Shown here: piece after piece, positions 25,045 through 33,770 of the stretch | Layout: each line of letters starts with the position of its first letter | Numbering within the stretch: position 1 is the stretch's first letter | Assembly (NCBI GenBank): GCA_009837395.1 | Contig: VXTP01000039.1 | Coordinates: 1 to 41,172 of the forward strand | Source: Gemmatimonadota bacterium | Lineage (GTDB): Bacteria; JAAXHH01 | Direction of reading: 5' to 3' | Length of the DNA: 41,172 nucleotides | Translations under genes and position numbers: made by a program | Notes under the pieces: generated by a model | Databases searched by the model: none | What the model was told of the DNA's origin: nothing | What the model saw: the letters and a program-made list of their open reading frames with translations, nothing else

Positions 25045-26193
25045 CTAGGAGCCTGTTATAAACTCGAGATAGTTCTCCGGATGAACGACCTGGAACGAAC
25101 TGTCCGGATAAGCCTTGCGCCACGCACCCGGTACCCGGCTTGATTTGGCAGGCCACTTCAGTTCCGCGGCAAGAAGTTTGCCCCCCCACTCCTCGACCAG
25201 GTCGATCTCCTGGCGGTCGTAGGTACGCCAGAAGTAGCTTTCGTCCAGGTGGCCGTTGTACAGGTTGTACTTCAATCGCTCCGCCAGGATGTAGTTTTCC
25301 CACAATTCCCCAGCGTCATCCCGCATGGTCAGTAGGTTGAAGTTGTTGATCAATCCGTTCCTGATGCCGTTGTCGTAGAAGTAGTATCGCCGGCTTTTAG
25401 ATATTTCCTTACGCAGATTGCGGCTGAAACCTCGGCGGCTGTAAAGGATATGGTATTTCTCCAGCAGGTCGAGATAGCGATCTACGGTGTTCGCGCTCAT
25501 GCCCAACAGGGTACCCAGTTCGGAAGTCGATACCTCTCGTCCGATCTGGAAGGCGACCAATTGCAGCAACCTGAGCAGCTTGTCCGCATGGCGTATGCCT
25601 TCCAGCTGGAGGATGTCCCTGAAAAGATTGGAAGCGATCAGTTCCTTTATATAGAGCTGCCGGTCCTCGTTCGAGTCCATGAGGATAACTTCAGGATACG
25701 ACCCGTAGATCAGCCTTTCTTCGAGATGGGCCCTGGTCTGGTGCGCGGATTCGGTTTCCTGGATTTCCAGTTGGGCCGGTGGTAGAAGCTGCAGCGTATA
25801 CTTGCGGCCGGTCAGGGGCTCTCCGGTTTGATGGGCCAGGTCGAAAGAGGACGAGCCCGTGGCAATGATCCGAAGTCCCTCGACGTGATCGACGAGCAGC
25901 TTGAGATTCAATCCGATTTCCCGGATATGCTGTGCTTCATCGATGATCAGCGTACGGCGACGGCCGACGAAGGACGTCAATTTGGCCAGGGACTGGCTCT
26001 CGAGATACTCCCGGACCACGATATCCTCTCCCGTCACGAGCAGGGCGTCGGGGTCGTGTTCCCGGATGTAGCGTTTGATCAGCGTAGTCTTGCCCACCCT
26101 TCTGGGACCGTAAACCACGACAACTTTGCCCGGCGTTATCAGGTGAGTGAGCCTGGAAAGTTGCGCCTGAGGAATGTATAATTCTGTCATCAT
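25045..26193 (-). CDS. AAA+ ATPase with DUF4143 domain
   Basis: About 382 residues from ATG 26193 (26190 equally possible). The frame can be extended 12 codons to 26229, but that would place a strong palindrome inside the gene. Walker A is VYGPRRVGKTTLIKRY, Walker B RRTLIIDEAQHI, and sensor 1 is IIATGSSSFDL. After a winged-helix-like segment (STSELGTLLGMSANTVDRYLDLLEKY) the DUF4143 part ends with a PD-(D/E)xK-like pattern (EIDLVEEWGGKLLAAELKW). Such ATPases are widespread, often in accessory regions, and their role is unknown. It lies next to a HicBA pair, fitting a small accessory island. Confidence 0.9.
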   Translation of the reverse strand: MMTELYIPQAQLSRLTHLITPGKVVVVYGPRRVGKTTLIKRYIREHDPDALLVTGEDIVVREYLESQSLAKLTSFVGRRRTLIIDEAQHIREIGLNLKLLVDHVEGLRIIATGSSSFDLAHQTGEPLTGRKYTLQLLPPAQLEIQETESAHQTRAHLEERLIYGSYPEVILMDSNEDRQLYIKELIASNLFRDILQLEGIRHADKLLRLLQLVAFQIGREVSTSELGTLLGMSANTVDRYLDLLEKYHILYSRRGFSRNLRKEISKSRRYYFYDNGIRNGLINNFNLLTMRDDAGELWENYILAERLKYNLYNGHLDESYFWRTYDRQEIDLVEEWGGKLLAAELKWPAKSSRVPGAWRKAYPDSSFQVVHPENYLEFITGS

Positions 26194-26223
26194 ATTGATA
26201 TAATTAACGTTAATTGTGTCAAT
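26194..26223. promoter_or_regulatory. 30-bp palindrome upstream of the ATPase gene
   Basis: A perfect 14-bp core AATTAACGTTAATT (26202-26215) is extended on both sides by ATTGAYAY arms, giving a 30-bp palindrome with two mismatched pairs. It touches the ATG at 26193, so a bound repressor would block initiation. Autoregulation by the ATPase or a linked factor is possible. Confidence 0.5.
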
Positions 26224-26403
26224 AAGCAAGGCGTATTATTGAAAAATGCCTTTGGCATGTGATGCGAAGAGAGATTGAGATGTCGCGTCACCGGTTCAGT
26301 GTCGGCGTTCGTTGCGGACCGTATAGTTGCTTCAAGTATCAGATTCGTTTATTATTGGATTGTAGGGTGTTGGAATCATCATCGGTGAACCTTACGTCGA
26401 TTG

Positions 26404-26421
26404 TTGATTGGATAAAATCAA
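26404..26421 (+). promoter_or_regulatory. Inverted repeat over a -10-like element upstream of hicBA
   Basis: TTGATT (26404-26409) and AATCAA (26416-26421) are exact reverse complements 6 bp apart and overlap a TAAAAT -10-like hexamer (26413-26418). They end 45 bp before hicB. This could be an autoregulatory operator, but this HicB is short and seems to lack its own DNA-binding domain. Confidence 0.35.
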
Positions 26422-26466
26422 TGCCGATTACCAAATGCCCACTCGCTGCCTAACGGGGGACCAGAT

Positions 26467-26676
26467 ATGGAATACACCGCAGTAGTGAAACACACAGGCG
26501 AATGGTGGATTGGCTGGATTGAGGAAGTGCCCGGTGTCAATTGCCAGGAACGTACCCACCAGGAATTACGGCAAAGCCTGGTCGAATCGCTTTCAGAAGC
26601 ATTGGAATTCAACAGGCGCGATGCCTTGGCTGCCGCAGGAGACGACTACCAGGAGGAAAAAGTCGTTATCGCATGA
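26467..26676 (+). CDS. hicB: HicB-like antitoxin
   Basis: A 69-residue protein with a GGGGGA Shine-Dalgarno. It matches the compact HicB fold (MEYTAVVKHTGEWWIGWIEEVPGVNCQERTHQEL followed by LVESLSEALEFN), a partly degenerate RNase H-like antitoxin. It lacks the C-terminal helix-turn-helix or ribbon-helix-helix of longer HicB proteins. Its stop codon overlaps the start of hicA (ATGA), so the two are translationally coupled, with the antitoxin first. Confidence 0.9.
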   Translation: MEYTAVVKHTGEWWIGWIEEVPGVNCQERTHQELRQSLVESLSEALEFNRRDALAAAGDDYQEEKVVIA

Positions 26677-26861
26677 AACGGATCGAACTTCTGAAACACC
26701 TTCGGCGAAAAGGATGCGTAATGATTCGTGAAGGCAGACGCCATTCCTGGTGGCGAAATCGTCGAGGGGATCGACGTTCTTCGATTCCACGACATAGAGA
26801 AATACACGACTTGCTTGCGAAAAAGATATGTCGAGATCTTGAGGTAGAGCCGATTAAATAG
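26673..26861 (+). CDS. hicA: HicA-like mRNA interferase toxin
   Basis: A 62-residue protein whose ATG overlaps the hicB stop by 4 bp. It shows the HicA pattern KRIELLKHLRRKGCVMIREG, followed by the active-site region RRHSWW (His24 in the position of the catalytic His), SIPRHREIHDLLAKKI and a short C-terminal helix. HicA toxins bind double-stranded RNA and cleave mRNA when not neutralised by HicB. Length is normal for the family. This is a complete, apparently intact type II toxin-antitoxin pair. Confidence 0.9.
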   Translation: MKRIELLKHLRRKGCVMIREGRRHSWWRNRRGDRRSSIPRHREIHDLLAKKICRDLEVEPIK

Positions 26862-26916
26862 TTGTTGTTTAAGTTTTTCATACAGTGCAGACTGACCGAA
26901 GGATCCATAGTCCGGT

Positions 26917-27033
26917 TTATCTCGATCCTCCGTACGCTCTCTCCCCGATATCCCGTAACATTCGCCTGAAAACCACATACTCCACAAAGGCAAGGCCGGT
27001 CAGCCTGCCTGGGAACTCCTGTGGTTCTTTCAT
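26917..27033 (-). CDS. Possible small protein divergent from lexA
   Basis: A 38-codon frame, ATG at 27033, TAA at 26917. The product would be basic and amphipathic, with a hydrophobic centre (LTGLAFVEYVVFRRMLRDIG). An AGGG lies only 2 bases before the ATG, closer than a normal Shine-Dalgarno. It is divergent from lexA, 53 bp from the SOS operator, and could be a small SOS-induced membrane-active peptide or simply chance. Confidence 0.25.
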   Translation of the reverse strand: MKEPQEFPGRLTGLAFVEYVVFRRMLRDIGERAYGGSR

Positions 27034-27078
27034 AGCCCTTTGATCGGTCTCAATGCTCATTCAGTCCCTAAAAACTGC

Positions 27079-27107
27079 TTGACATAACAGACAAATGTCT
27101 GTTTTAT
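27079..27107 (+). promoter_or_regulatory. lexA promoter with LexA-type SOS operator in its spacer
   Basis: A perfect -35 TTGACA (27079-27084), 17-bp spacer and -10 TTTTAT (27102-27107). The spacer and -10 are covered by a perfect inverted repeat AACAGACA AA TGTCTGTT (27086-27103). Position, symmetry and the downstream lexA-imuAB-dnaE2 genes identify it as the autoregulatory SOS box; its sequence defines the LexA recognition motif for this organism. Confidence 0.88.
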
Positions 27108-27131
27108 GGATTTTCAGGCGCTCGTTTTGGC

Positions 27132-27222
27132 GCGCTGGTCCGTTGCGCCGGCCCGTTGCGCTGGCCCAATTCGTCAGCCCATGGCGCCGGCCCATTTCAG
27201 CGGCCCATCGCGCCGGCCCATA
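27132..27222. repeat. Seven 13-bp tandem repeats in the lexA leader
   Basis: Seven consecutive 13-bp units with exact period, of the type GCGCCGGCCCATT, varying at a few positions. They lie between the lexA promoter and its start codon, in the transcribed leader. The period is not a multiple of three, which argues against coding. Confidence 0.85.
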
Positions 27223-27271
27223 GTGGCGCGCCGCCCCGTTTTCCTCATCCCCGGACCGCGAGGAGACCATC

Positions 27272-27886
27272 ATGGCCTACACATCGCCTGGGAAGACCAG
27301 GGAGAAGATCTACGATTTCGTGCGGGAGCGTATCCTGAGCGGGACCCCGCCCACGACCCGGGACGTGCAGCGCGCATTCGGGTTCCGTGCGGTCCAGTCC
27401 GCCCGCCAGCACCTGGAGAAGCTGGTGTTCGAGGGGAAGCTCGCCAAGGTGGACGGCAGGTCCCGGGGTTACCGGCTGCCGGAGTTCGGCAAGGCCAGTC
27501 CCACCCAGTTGATCGCCATGCTGGGGCGCGTACAGGCGGGCGAGCTGACCGAGGCCATGGAGGATCCGCCGGAATACATCATGGTACAGACGCGTTTCGA
27601 CGACGATGAACTCTTCGCCCTGACCGTGGAGGGGGAGAGCATGCTTCATGCCGGCATCCTGCCGGGGGACATGGTGATCGTGCGCCGGCAGCCGACGGCC
27701 AGTCCGGGGGACATCGTGGTGGCCCTGGTGGGCGATGAGGCGACGGTCAAGCGGTACCGGGAGCGGGACGGCCGCGTCGAGCTGCATCCGGAGAACGAGG
27801 CCTTCGACCCGATCATCCCCCGGGAGGATGGCGCGCCCTTCTCGCTGCTGGGCAAGGTCATCGAGATACGGCGGAGTGTTGAGTAG
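27272..27886 (+). CDS. lexA: LexA SOS repressor
   Basis: A 204-residue protein from ATG with GAGGAG upstream. N-terminal winged helix (KTREKIYDFVRERILSGTPPTTRDVQRAFGFRAVQSARQHLEKL), then the self-cleavage site Ala89-Gly90 in VQAGEL, catalytic Ser123 in EGESMLHAG and Lys160 in EATVKRY. The spacings are nearly the same as in E. coli LexA. It represses its own operon until RecA-stimulated autocleavage after DNA damage. It is first in lexA-imuA-imuB-dnaE2 (52 bp to imuA), so the mutagenesis genes respond directly through this promoter. The HTH recognition region differs from E. coli, consistent with the non-E. coli operator. Confidence 0.97.
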   Translation: MAYTSPGKTREKIYDFVRERILSGTPPTTRDVQRAFGFRAVQSARQHLEKLVFEGKLAKVDGRSRGYRLPEFGKASPTQLIAMLGRVQAGELTEAMEDPPEYIMVQTRFDDDELFALTVEGESMLHAGILPGDMVIVRRQPTASPGDIVVALVGDEATVKRYRERDGRVELHPENEAFDPIIPREDGAPFSLLGKVIEIRRSVE

Positions 27887-27938
27887 GACGGCCGGTCCGG
27901 CGCGTCGAGTAACACATCGCACAACCGAAGGAATCATC

Positions 27939-28574
27939 ATGCCGTCCCTGCAGGACCGGGATCTGCAGGATCTCGAACCCTATTTCACGCGGATGCCCGC
28001 CGGAAAGCGGGAGGAGCGGCCGTGCTGGTCGCGGTCGCATTTGGCCGGGCGCCTCTGCGAGCTCTCGTCCGTCCCGGGGGCCGCCCTGCTGACGGCCGCC
28101 TTCCGTCTGGTGCTGGACGCCCAGCTCGAGGGCGAGCCGGCGGCCTGGATCACGGCGACGCCGGACACCTTCTTCGCGCCGGACGCGGCGGAGAGCGGCG
28201 TGGACCTGGACGCCCTGGTGGTCATCCGCGTGCCGGACGCCCGGGCCGCGGCGCGGGCGGCGGACCGGGTCCTGCGTTCGGGCGGCTTCGGCCTGGTGGT
28301 GATGGACCTGCACGCCGATTCCAGGATCCCCGTGCCCCTGCAGGTGCGCCTGGCCCGGCAGGCGCGGGACCACCATGCCGCCCTCCTGTGCCTGACCGCC
28401 AAGTCCCGCGAGGCGCCTTCGCTGGGGCCGATGGTCACCCTGAGGGGCCAGACCTCCTGCCGCCGCCTGGCGGTGGACCGTTTTCAATGCGAAGTCGAAA
28501 TCCTGAAGGACAAACGTCATGGACCGGGCTGGCGCCACACCGAAATCTGCCGCGGGCCGGACGGCCTGCATTAA
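27939..28574 (+). CDS. imuA: ImuA-type SOS mutagenesis accessory protein
   Basis: A 211-residue protein from ATG 27939 with AAGGA upstream. It has the RecA/SulA-like core of ImuA proteins (PGAALLTAAFRLVLDAQ, AAWITATPDTFFAPDA, DALVVIRVPDARAAARAADRVLRSGGFGLVVMDLHAD, ARDHHAALLCLTAKSREAPSLGPMVTLR). No intact Walker A, as is common in shortened ImuA forms. It would work with ImuB and DnaE2 in translesion synthesis. Its last 56 bp overlap the start of imuB. Assignment rests on pattern and operon position. Confidence 0.85.
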   Translation: MPSLQDRDLQDLEPYFTRMPAGKREERPCWSRSHLAGRLCELSSVPGAALLTAAFRLVLDAQLEGEPAAWITATPDTFFAPDAAESGVDLDALVVIRVPDARAAARAADRVLRSGGFGLVVMDLHADSRIPVPLQVRLARQARDHHAALLCLTAKSREAPSLGPMVTLRGQTSCRRLAVDRFQCEVEILKDKRHGPGWRHTEICRGPDGLH

Positions 28575-30009
28575 CATCCGGGCGCTGCCGCTCCGGCTCC
28601 TGCTGAGGAGCCATCCGCAGTGGCGGGAACGGCCGGTGGCGGTGGTGGAAGAGGATAAGCCCCTGAGCCCCATCCTGTGGCTCAACGCCGCGGCCGTCAA
28701 GGGCGGGATCCGTCCGGGCATGAAGTACGCCGCGGCCCTCTCCCTGGACCGCGGCCTGTGCGCCGGGACGGTTTCGGAGGAGGAGGTCGGGGCGGCGGTC
28801 CGGCAGGTCCACGGCGTGCTGGACCGTTTCAGCCCCCGGGTGGAGCCGAGCGCCGAGGAGCCGGGGATCTTCTGGGTGGACGCGGGGGGACTGGACCGGC
28901 TCTACGCGTCGCTGGAGGACTGGGCCGGGCAGATGCACGCCGCCCTCTCCGGGCTGGAACTGCCGGCGAGCATCGCGGTCGGTTTCGGCCGCTTCGGCAC
29001 CTATGCTGTCGCCAAGGCGAGGGACGCGGTGGTCGTGCTCCCCACCATGGCGGCCGAGGATACCGAAAGCCGAAAGGTGCGGCTGCTCGATCTGCAGCTC
29101 GAGCCGAAGCTGCGGGAACGGCTGGACAAGCTGGCCGTGTATACCGTGGGGGATTTCCTGGCCCTTCCCGGGGAGCGGATCGCCCGGCATCTCGGCGAGC
29201 AGGCCCGGGCCCTCTACCGCTTCGCGGCGGGAGACCGGTCCCTGCCCCTTCAGCCGCGGGGCCTTTCCGAACCGCTCCGCGCCCGGATGGAACTGGACGC
29301 GAACGAATCGGACGCCCGGGGCCTCCAGTTCCGGGTGTCCCAGCTATTGGCGCCCCTGCTGAAGGCCGCGGGCGAAAGATACCAGGCGGCCGCCGCCCTC
29401 CGGCTGGCGTTCCGGCAGGAGAACGGCACGCGCCACCGCTGCCGGATCCAGGCGGCCGAACCGACGCTGGATGCCAGGGTCTTGCTGGAACTGGTGGGCC
29501 TGCGCCTGGAAACGATTTCCTTCCCCTTCCCCCCGGTGGAGCTGGCCCTCGAGGTGGAGGGCGTGCCCGTCACCGCCGACAAGCTGAACCTCCTGCAGGA
29601 GAATCCGGACCGCGACACCGGTTCGGCCATGCGGGCCCTGGCGCGGGTCCGGGCCGAGTTCGGCCCCGGTTCGGTCCTCACGGCGCGGCTGGCGTCGGGC
29701 CATCTCCCGGAAGCCCGTTTCGGGTGGCAGCCCTTCGGCAAGCTCGCCGCGGCCGCCCCCCGGCCGGTGGCCGTGCGCGCCCTGGTGCGCCGCGCCCACG
29801 CCAGTCCCCGGCTCCTGGAAGGCCAGCCCGTGAACTGGCAGGCGCCTTCGGGCCCTGGCCCGCCCCCGGAACACCTGGTCAGCGGCGGATGGTGGGTCCG
29901 GGAAATCCGGAGGGCTTACCGTTTCGTCGACACCGCGCGGGGCGAAACCCTCTGGATCTACTACGACCACGGGAGCGGCCGCTGGTACGTCCAGGGCCGG
30001 GTGGAATAA
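28519..30009 (+). CDS. imuB: ImuB, catalytically inactive Y-family polymerase-like protein
   Basis: A 496-residue protein from ATG 28519 with AAGGA upstream, overlapping imuA. It has the Y-family outline (palm/fingers about 15-230, thumb HhH motif [23 protein letters not shown], little finger 250-370, then an ImuB C-terminal extension). The metal-binding acidic residues are lost: the first Asp region reads [14 protein letters not shown], and the second reads [12 protein letters not shown] in place of SxDE. This is typical of ImuB, which is an adaptor linking the beta clamp, ImuA and DnaE2. KLNLLQ (about 355) resembles a clamp-binding motif but is not canonical. Its stop overlaps the dnaE2 start (TAATG). 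Confidence 0.93.
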   Translation: MDRAGATPKSAAGRTACINIRALPLRLLLRSHPQWRERPVAVVEEDKPLSPILWLNAAAVKGGIRPGMKYAAALSLDRGLCAGTVSEEEVGAAVRQVHGVLDRFSPRVEPSAEEPGIFWVDAGGLDRLYASLEDWAGQMHAALSGLELPASIAVGFGRFGTYAVAKARDAVVVLPTMAAEDTESRKVRLLDLQLEPKLRERLDKLAVYTVGDFLALPGERIARHLGEQARALYRFAAGDRSLPLQPRGLSEPLRARMELDANESDARGLQFRVSQLLAPLLKAAGERYQAAAALRLAFRQENGTRHRCRIQAAEPTLDARVLLELVGLRLETISFPFPPVELALEVEGVPVTADKLNLLQENPDRDTGSAMRALARVRAEFGPGSVLTARLASGHLPEARFGWQPFGKLAAAAPRPVAVRALVRRAHASPRLLEGQPVNWQAPSGPGPPPEHLVSGGWWVREIRRAYRFVDTARGETLWIYYDHGSGRWYVQGRVE

Positions 30010-33000
30010 TGGCCGGCCCCTACGCGCCCCTCTGGTGCAAGAGCAATTACTCCTTCCTGGAAGGGGCCAGCCATCCCGAGGAACTGGTGGAGGCCTGCCG
30101 GCGCCTGGGGCTTCCCTCCCTGGCCCTCACCGACCGCAACGGGGTGTACGGCATCGTGCGGGCCCACGTCCGCGCCCGGGAACTGGACGTCCACCTGGTC
30201 GTGGGGTCGCAGGTCAGCCTCCGGGACGGCTCGGAGATCGTGCTGCTGGTCCAGGATCGGGAGGGCTACGCCCATCTCTGCCGGCTGCTGACCGCCGGGC
30301 ACCTGCGCGGCGCCAAGGGGAACTGCCGGGTGAGCTGGGAGGAGGTGTGCCGCCACAGCCCGGGGCTGATCGCCCTGTGGATCGGTGGAACAGGGTCGAC
30401 GGGCTCCGGGGGAATCGGTCCGGCTGGCGGCGACGTCGCGTCCGCCGGCGCGTCCGGCTCGAACCTTTCGGGCTTGGCCGCCCCCGCCCCCTTCCCCGAA
30501 CCGCTCCGCGCGGCCTTCGAAGACCGCCTGTACGTGGTCCTGGCCCGGCACCGCCGGGCGGAGGAGACCCTGAAGGAGATCCGCCTGCGGGAACTGGCGG
30601 ACCGGTTCGGCCTGCCCACCGTGGCCGCCGTGGAGGCCCTCTACCATACGCCCGGACGGCGCCCCCTGCAGGACGTGCTGACCTGCATCCGGGAGGGGGT
30701 GACCCTGCCCGCGGCCGGGCGGCTCCTCCGGCCGAACGACCAGCACGCGCTCAAGGGGCCGGAGGACATGGCCCGCCTCTTCGCCGACGACCCGGCGTCC
30801 CTCGAGCGGACCCGCGAGGTGGCCGCCCGCTGCGCCTTCTCCCTCGGGGAACTGCGCTACCGCTACCCGCTGGAGCACCTGCCGAGGGGCAAGACGTCCA
30901 TCCAGTACCTGGAGGAGCGTACCTTCGAGGGCGCGGCCCGCCGCCTGGGAAGCAAGTTCGAAACGCAGGTCCCCCAGCTGAAGAAGGAACTCGCGCTGAT
31001 CCGGGAGCTGGAGTACGAGGGTTATTTCCTGACCATGCACGAGATCGTGGAGTACTGCCGCCGCGAGCGCATCCTCTGCCAGGGCCGCGGGTCGGCGGCC
31101 AACTCCGCCGTCTGCTTCGCCCTGGGCATCACGGGCGTGGACCCCACCCAGGTGAACCTCCTCTTCGAGCGGTTCATTTCCAGGGAAAGGGCCGAGCCGC
31201 CGGACATCGACCTGGACATCGAGCACAACCGCCGGGAGGAGGTGATCCAGCACGTGTACAAGAAGTACGGCCGCACCCACGCCGCCATGGTGGCCAACGT
31301 GGTCCGCTACCGCCACCGGTCCGCCATCCGGGAGGTGGGCAAGGTCCTCGAGGTCCCGGCCACCGGCCTGGACCGCCTGGCCCGGCAGGTGTCCCACGGG
31401 CACTGGGACGAGGACTTCATCCGGCAGGCCGGCCTCGACCCGGAGAACCCGGCCCTGCGCCACCTGGCCGCCCTGGTACTGGAGATCCAGGACTTCCCCC
31501 GCCACCTCTCCATCCACCCCGGGGGCTTCCTGCTGGGCCACCACCCCGTCCACGACCTGGTGCCCATCGAGAACGCCACCATGGAGGGGCGGACGGTGAT
31601 CCAGTGGGACAAGGAGGACGTGGAGGACGCGGGGCTGTTCAAGGTGGACCTCCTGGGCCTGGGCGCCCTCAACCTGCTGCACCTCGGCTTCGACCTCCTG
31701 CGGCGGCACCGCCGGATGGAGCTCTCCCTGGCCACGCTCCCCCGGGAGGACGCCGCCACCTTCGACCTGATCTGCCGCAGCGACACGGTGGGCGTGTTCC
31801 AGATCGAGAGCCGGGCCCAGATGGCCATGCTGGGGCGTCTGAAGCCGCGCACCTACTACGACCTGGTGATCGAGATCAGCATCGTCCGCCCCGGGCCCAT
31901 CACGGGCGGCATGGTCCATCCCTACCTGCGGCGGCGCAACGGCGAGGAAGAGGTCACCTATCCCCACGAAAGCCTCGTGCCCGTCCTGGAGAAGACCCTG
32001 GGCGTGCCCCTCTTCCAGGAGCAGGTGATGCAGCTGGCCATGGTGGCGGCGGACTACACCCCCGGCGAGGCCGACCAGCTCCGGCGGGACATGGCCGCCT
32101 GGCGGCGGTCGGGACGGATCGAGCGGCACCGGGAACGGCTGGTCTCGCGCATGATCAAAAAAGGCATCCGGCAGGAATTCGCCGAGCACGTCTTCATGCA
32201 GATCCGCGGTTTCGGCGAGTACGGCTTCCCGGAGAGCCACGCCGCCAGCTTCGCCCACATCGCCTACGCCACCGCCTACCTGCGCTGCCACTACCCGGCG
32301 GAGTTTACCTGCGCCCTGCTGAACGCCCAGCCCATGGGGTTCTACTCGCCCTCCACCATCGTCAACGACGCCAGGATACACGGGGTGGAGGTGCGCCCGG
32401 TGAGCCTGCGCCGCAGCCGCTGGGACTGCACGCTGGAAGAGATCGCGCGGGAGGGCGGTGGTGGCGCGGGTGGTGGCCGCGGCGCGAGCGGTCCAGTCGG
32501 CAGTGAGGGCGGTGGCGGTGCGACCGGAGCGGGTTCGGACCGCGGCGCGAGCGGCCGCAAGCCCCGCCTCTCCTTCGCGGTCCGCATGGGCCTGCGCTAC
32601 GTCCGCGGACTGGGGGAAGGAGACGGCGCGCGGCTGGAAGCGGCCATGGAGCAGGCGCCCTTCCGCGATATCGCCGACGTCGCCCGGAGAAGCGGCCTGA
32701 ACGCGGACAAACTCGAGTCCCTGGCCGAGGCGGGCGCCTTCGCGTGCTTCGGTCCGCTTGGCCCGTCCGGCCCGGACCGCCGCAGCGCCTTATGGGAGGT
32801 CCTGGGGACCGAAACCGGCGGGCTGCCCCCCTTGCCGCTGAAAGCCCGCGGCGCCCCGCCCCGCTTCCAGTCCCTGAACAGCCTGGAGACCATCCTCTGG
32901 GACCACCAGGCCGCCGGCCACAGCGTGCAGGGCCACCTCCTCAAGCCGCGCCGCGCCGAACTCGCCGCCCGGGGACTGCCCACCGCCCAGGAACTCAACG

Positions 33001-33296
33001 CCATGCCGGACGGCCGCTCGGTTCGCTACGTGGGCCTGGTCATCTGCCGCCAGCGCCCCGGGACCGCCCAGGGCGTCACCTTCATGACGCTGGAGGACGA
33101 GACCGGCTTCGTGAACCTGGTCATCTGGGAAAAGGTGTTCGAGCGCAACGCCCTGCTGGCCAGGACGCTGCACTGCATGGGCGTGACCGGCAACCTGCAG
33201 GTGGGCGAGGGCGTGGTCCACCTCGTGGTCGAGGCGGTCTGGGACCCGAAGCTGGAGGACCGGACGCTGCGGCTGCGGAGCCGGGATTTTCGATGA
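30009..33296 (+). CDS. dnaE2: Error-prone DNA polymerase DnaE2
   Basis: A 1095-residue protein; ATG 30009 overlaps the imuB stop and begins the usual [21 protein letters not shown]. Order: PHP domain (1-270), C-family polymerase palm and fingers with the catalytic Asp cluster PDIDLD (398-403), HhH region and OB-fold (about 1000-1095, ending LRSRDFR). It carries out mutagenic lesion bypass in the SOS response. Two glycine-rich insertions are unusual: about 125-158 in the PHP domain and about 813-850 before the HhH region; the second is built from a DNA-level duplication. A family member is normally about 1050 residues, so these inserts explain the excess. Confidence 0.96.
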   Translation: MAGPYAPLWCKSNYSFLEGASHPEELVEACRRLGLPSLALTDRNGVYGIVRAHVRARELDVHLVVGSQVSLRDGSEIVLLVQDREGYAHLCRLLTAGHLRGAKGNCRVSWEEVCRHSPGLIALWIGGTGSTGSGGIGPAGGDVASAGASGSNLSGLAAPAPFPEPLRAAFEDRLYVVLARHRRAEETLKEIRLRELADRFGLPTVAAVEALYHTPGRRPLQDVLTCIREGVTLPAAGRLLRPNDQHALKGPEDMARLFADDPASLERTREVAARCAFSLGELRYRYPLEHLPRGKTSIQYLEERTFEGAARRLGSKFETQVPQLKKELALIRELEYEGYFLTMHEIVEYCRRERILCQGRGSAANSAVCFALGITGVDPTQVNLLFERFISRERAEPPDIDLDIEHNRREEVIQHVYKKYGRTHAAMVANVVRYRHRSAIREVGKVLEVPATGLDRLARQVSHGHWDEDFIRQAGLDPENPALRHLAALVLEIQDFPRHLSIHPGGFLLGHHPVHDLVPIENATMEGRTVIQWDKEDVEDAGLFKVDLLGLGALNLLHLGFDLLRRHRRMELSLATLPREDAATFDLICRSDTVGVFQIESRAQMAMLGRLKPRTYYDLVIEISIVRPGPITGGMVHPYLRRRNGEEEVTYPHESLVPVLEKTLGVPLFQEQVMQLAMVAADYTPGEADQLRRDMAAWRRSGRIERHRERLVSRMIKKGIRQEFAEHVFMQIRGFGEYGFPESHAASFAHIAYATAYLRCHYPAEFTCALLNAQPMGFYSPSTIVNDARIHGVEVRPVSLRRSRWDCTLEEIAREGGGGAGGGRGASGPVGSEGGGGATGAGSDRGASGRKPRLSFAVRMGLRYVRGLGEGDGARLEAAMEQAPFRDIADVARRSGLNADKLESLAEAGAFACFGPLGPSGPDRRSALWEVLGTETGGLPPLPLKARGAPPRFQSLNSLETILWDHQAAGHSVQGHLLKPRRAELAARGLPTAQELNAMPDGRSVRYVGLVICRQRPGTAQGVTFMTLEDETGFVNLVIWEKVFERNALLARTLHCMGVTGNLQVGEGVVHLVVEAVWDPKLEDRTLRLRSRDFR

Positions 33297-33299
33297 GAG

Positions 33300-33409
33300 T
33301 TGCAATTGGACGGCCCAAAACTTGCAATCAGCCGCACTATGACTTGCAATTGGACGGCCTAAAACTTTCAATCAGCCGACAATAAACTTGCAATCAGCCG
33401 GGACCGTAC
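33300..33409. repeat. Five 22-bp tandem units immediately after dnaE2
   Basis: Five consecutive 22-bp units start 3 bp after the dnaE2 stop. Each begins TTGCAAT or TTTCAAT and ends AC. Units 1 and 3 continue TGGACGGCC, and units 2, 4 and 5 continue CAGCCG, so two variants alternate. Function unknown. Arrays of repeated approximately 20-bp sites occur at the ends of some insertion sequences (for example IS21 family), but no transposase is present. Confidence 0.85.
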
Positions 33410-33443
33410 ATCAACTAGCCGGCAGGAAGCGGCTTTCGTACGG

Positions 33444-33770
33444 CTACTTCGCCGGCAGGGAAGCCGCGTAATCGGCGGCGCGGGCGACCCAGGTCGCCAG
33501 GTCATCCTCGCTCGCAATGCCCGCCGGCTCCACCAGGGCCCATCCCCTCATGATCCGTCCCGCGATGTCGGCAGGCTTCGTGTGCGGTTCGGCCAGCGTC
33601 TCCTCGTGCTTCTCCCGCTCGAGTCGTACGATGAGCGAATCCTTCCAGGTCCCCACGCACATGTTGCCGTGGATCATGAAGCAGACGCCTCCGAACATGT
33701 TTTTCTCGGAGAATCCCGGAAGCTGTGTAAGCAGAGGCCGTATCCGGCCGGCCAACGCGTTGTCGCTCAT
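33444..33770 (-). CDS. TfoX N-terminal-domain protein
   Basis: A 108-residue cytosolic protein. The TfoX N-terminal fold is recognisable (LTQLPGFSEKNMFGGVCFMIHGNMCVGTWKDSLIVRLEREKHEETLAEPHTKP, then GRIMRGWALVEPAG). The TfoX C-terminal domain is missing, as in many stand-alone members of unknown role. Convergent with dnaE2 and divergent from the acetyltransferase gene. Confidence 0.88.
   Translation of the reverse strand: MSDNALAGRIRPLLTQLPGFSEKNMFGGVCFMIHGNMCVGTWKDSLIVRLEREKHEETLAEPHTKPADIAGRIMRGWALVEPAGIASEDDLATWVARAADYAASLPAK

Larger units (their letters stand above)
26862..27271. other. Intergenic region between hicA and lexA
   Basis: It contains a possible 38-residue minus-strand reading frame (26917-27033), the lexA promoter with LexA-type operator (27079-27107) and seven 13-bp tandem repeats (27132-27222) in the lexA leader. 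I see no other gene. Confidence 0.6.

Noticed and set aside
27132-27222. CRISPR-like array
   Set aside because: Units are only 13 bp with no unique spacers and no cas genes; a plain tandem repeat. The same applies to the 22-bp units at 33300-33409.
29961-32381. 806-codon minus-strand open frame
   Set aside because: Antisense to imuB and dnaE2, whose domains are intact; composition (Gly, Val, His, Gln-rich) is that of a shadow frame.
30035-32506. 823-codon plus-strand frame
   Set aside because: Out-of-frame reading of dnaE2, Pro/Arg/Gly-rich and without any domain.
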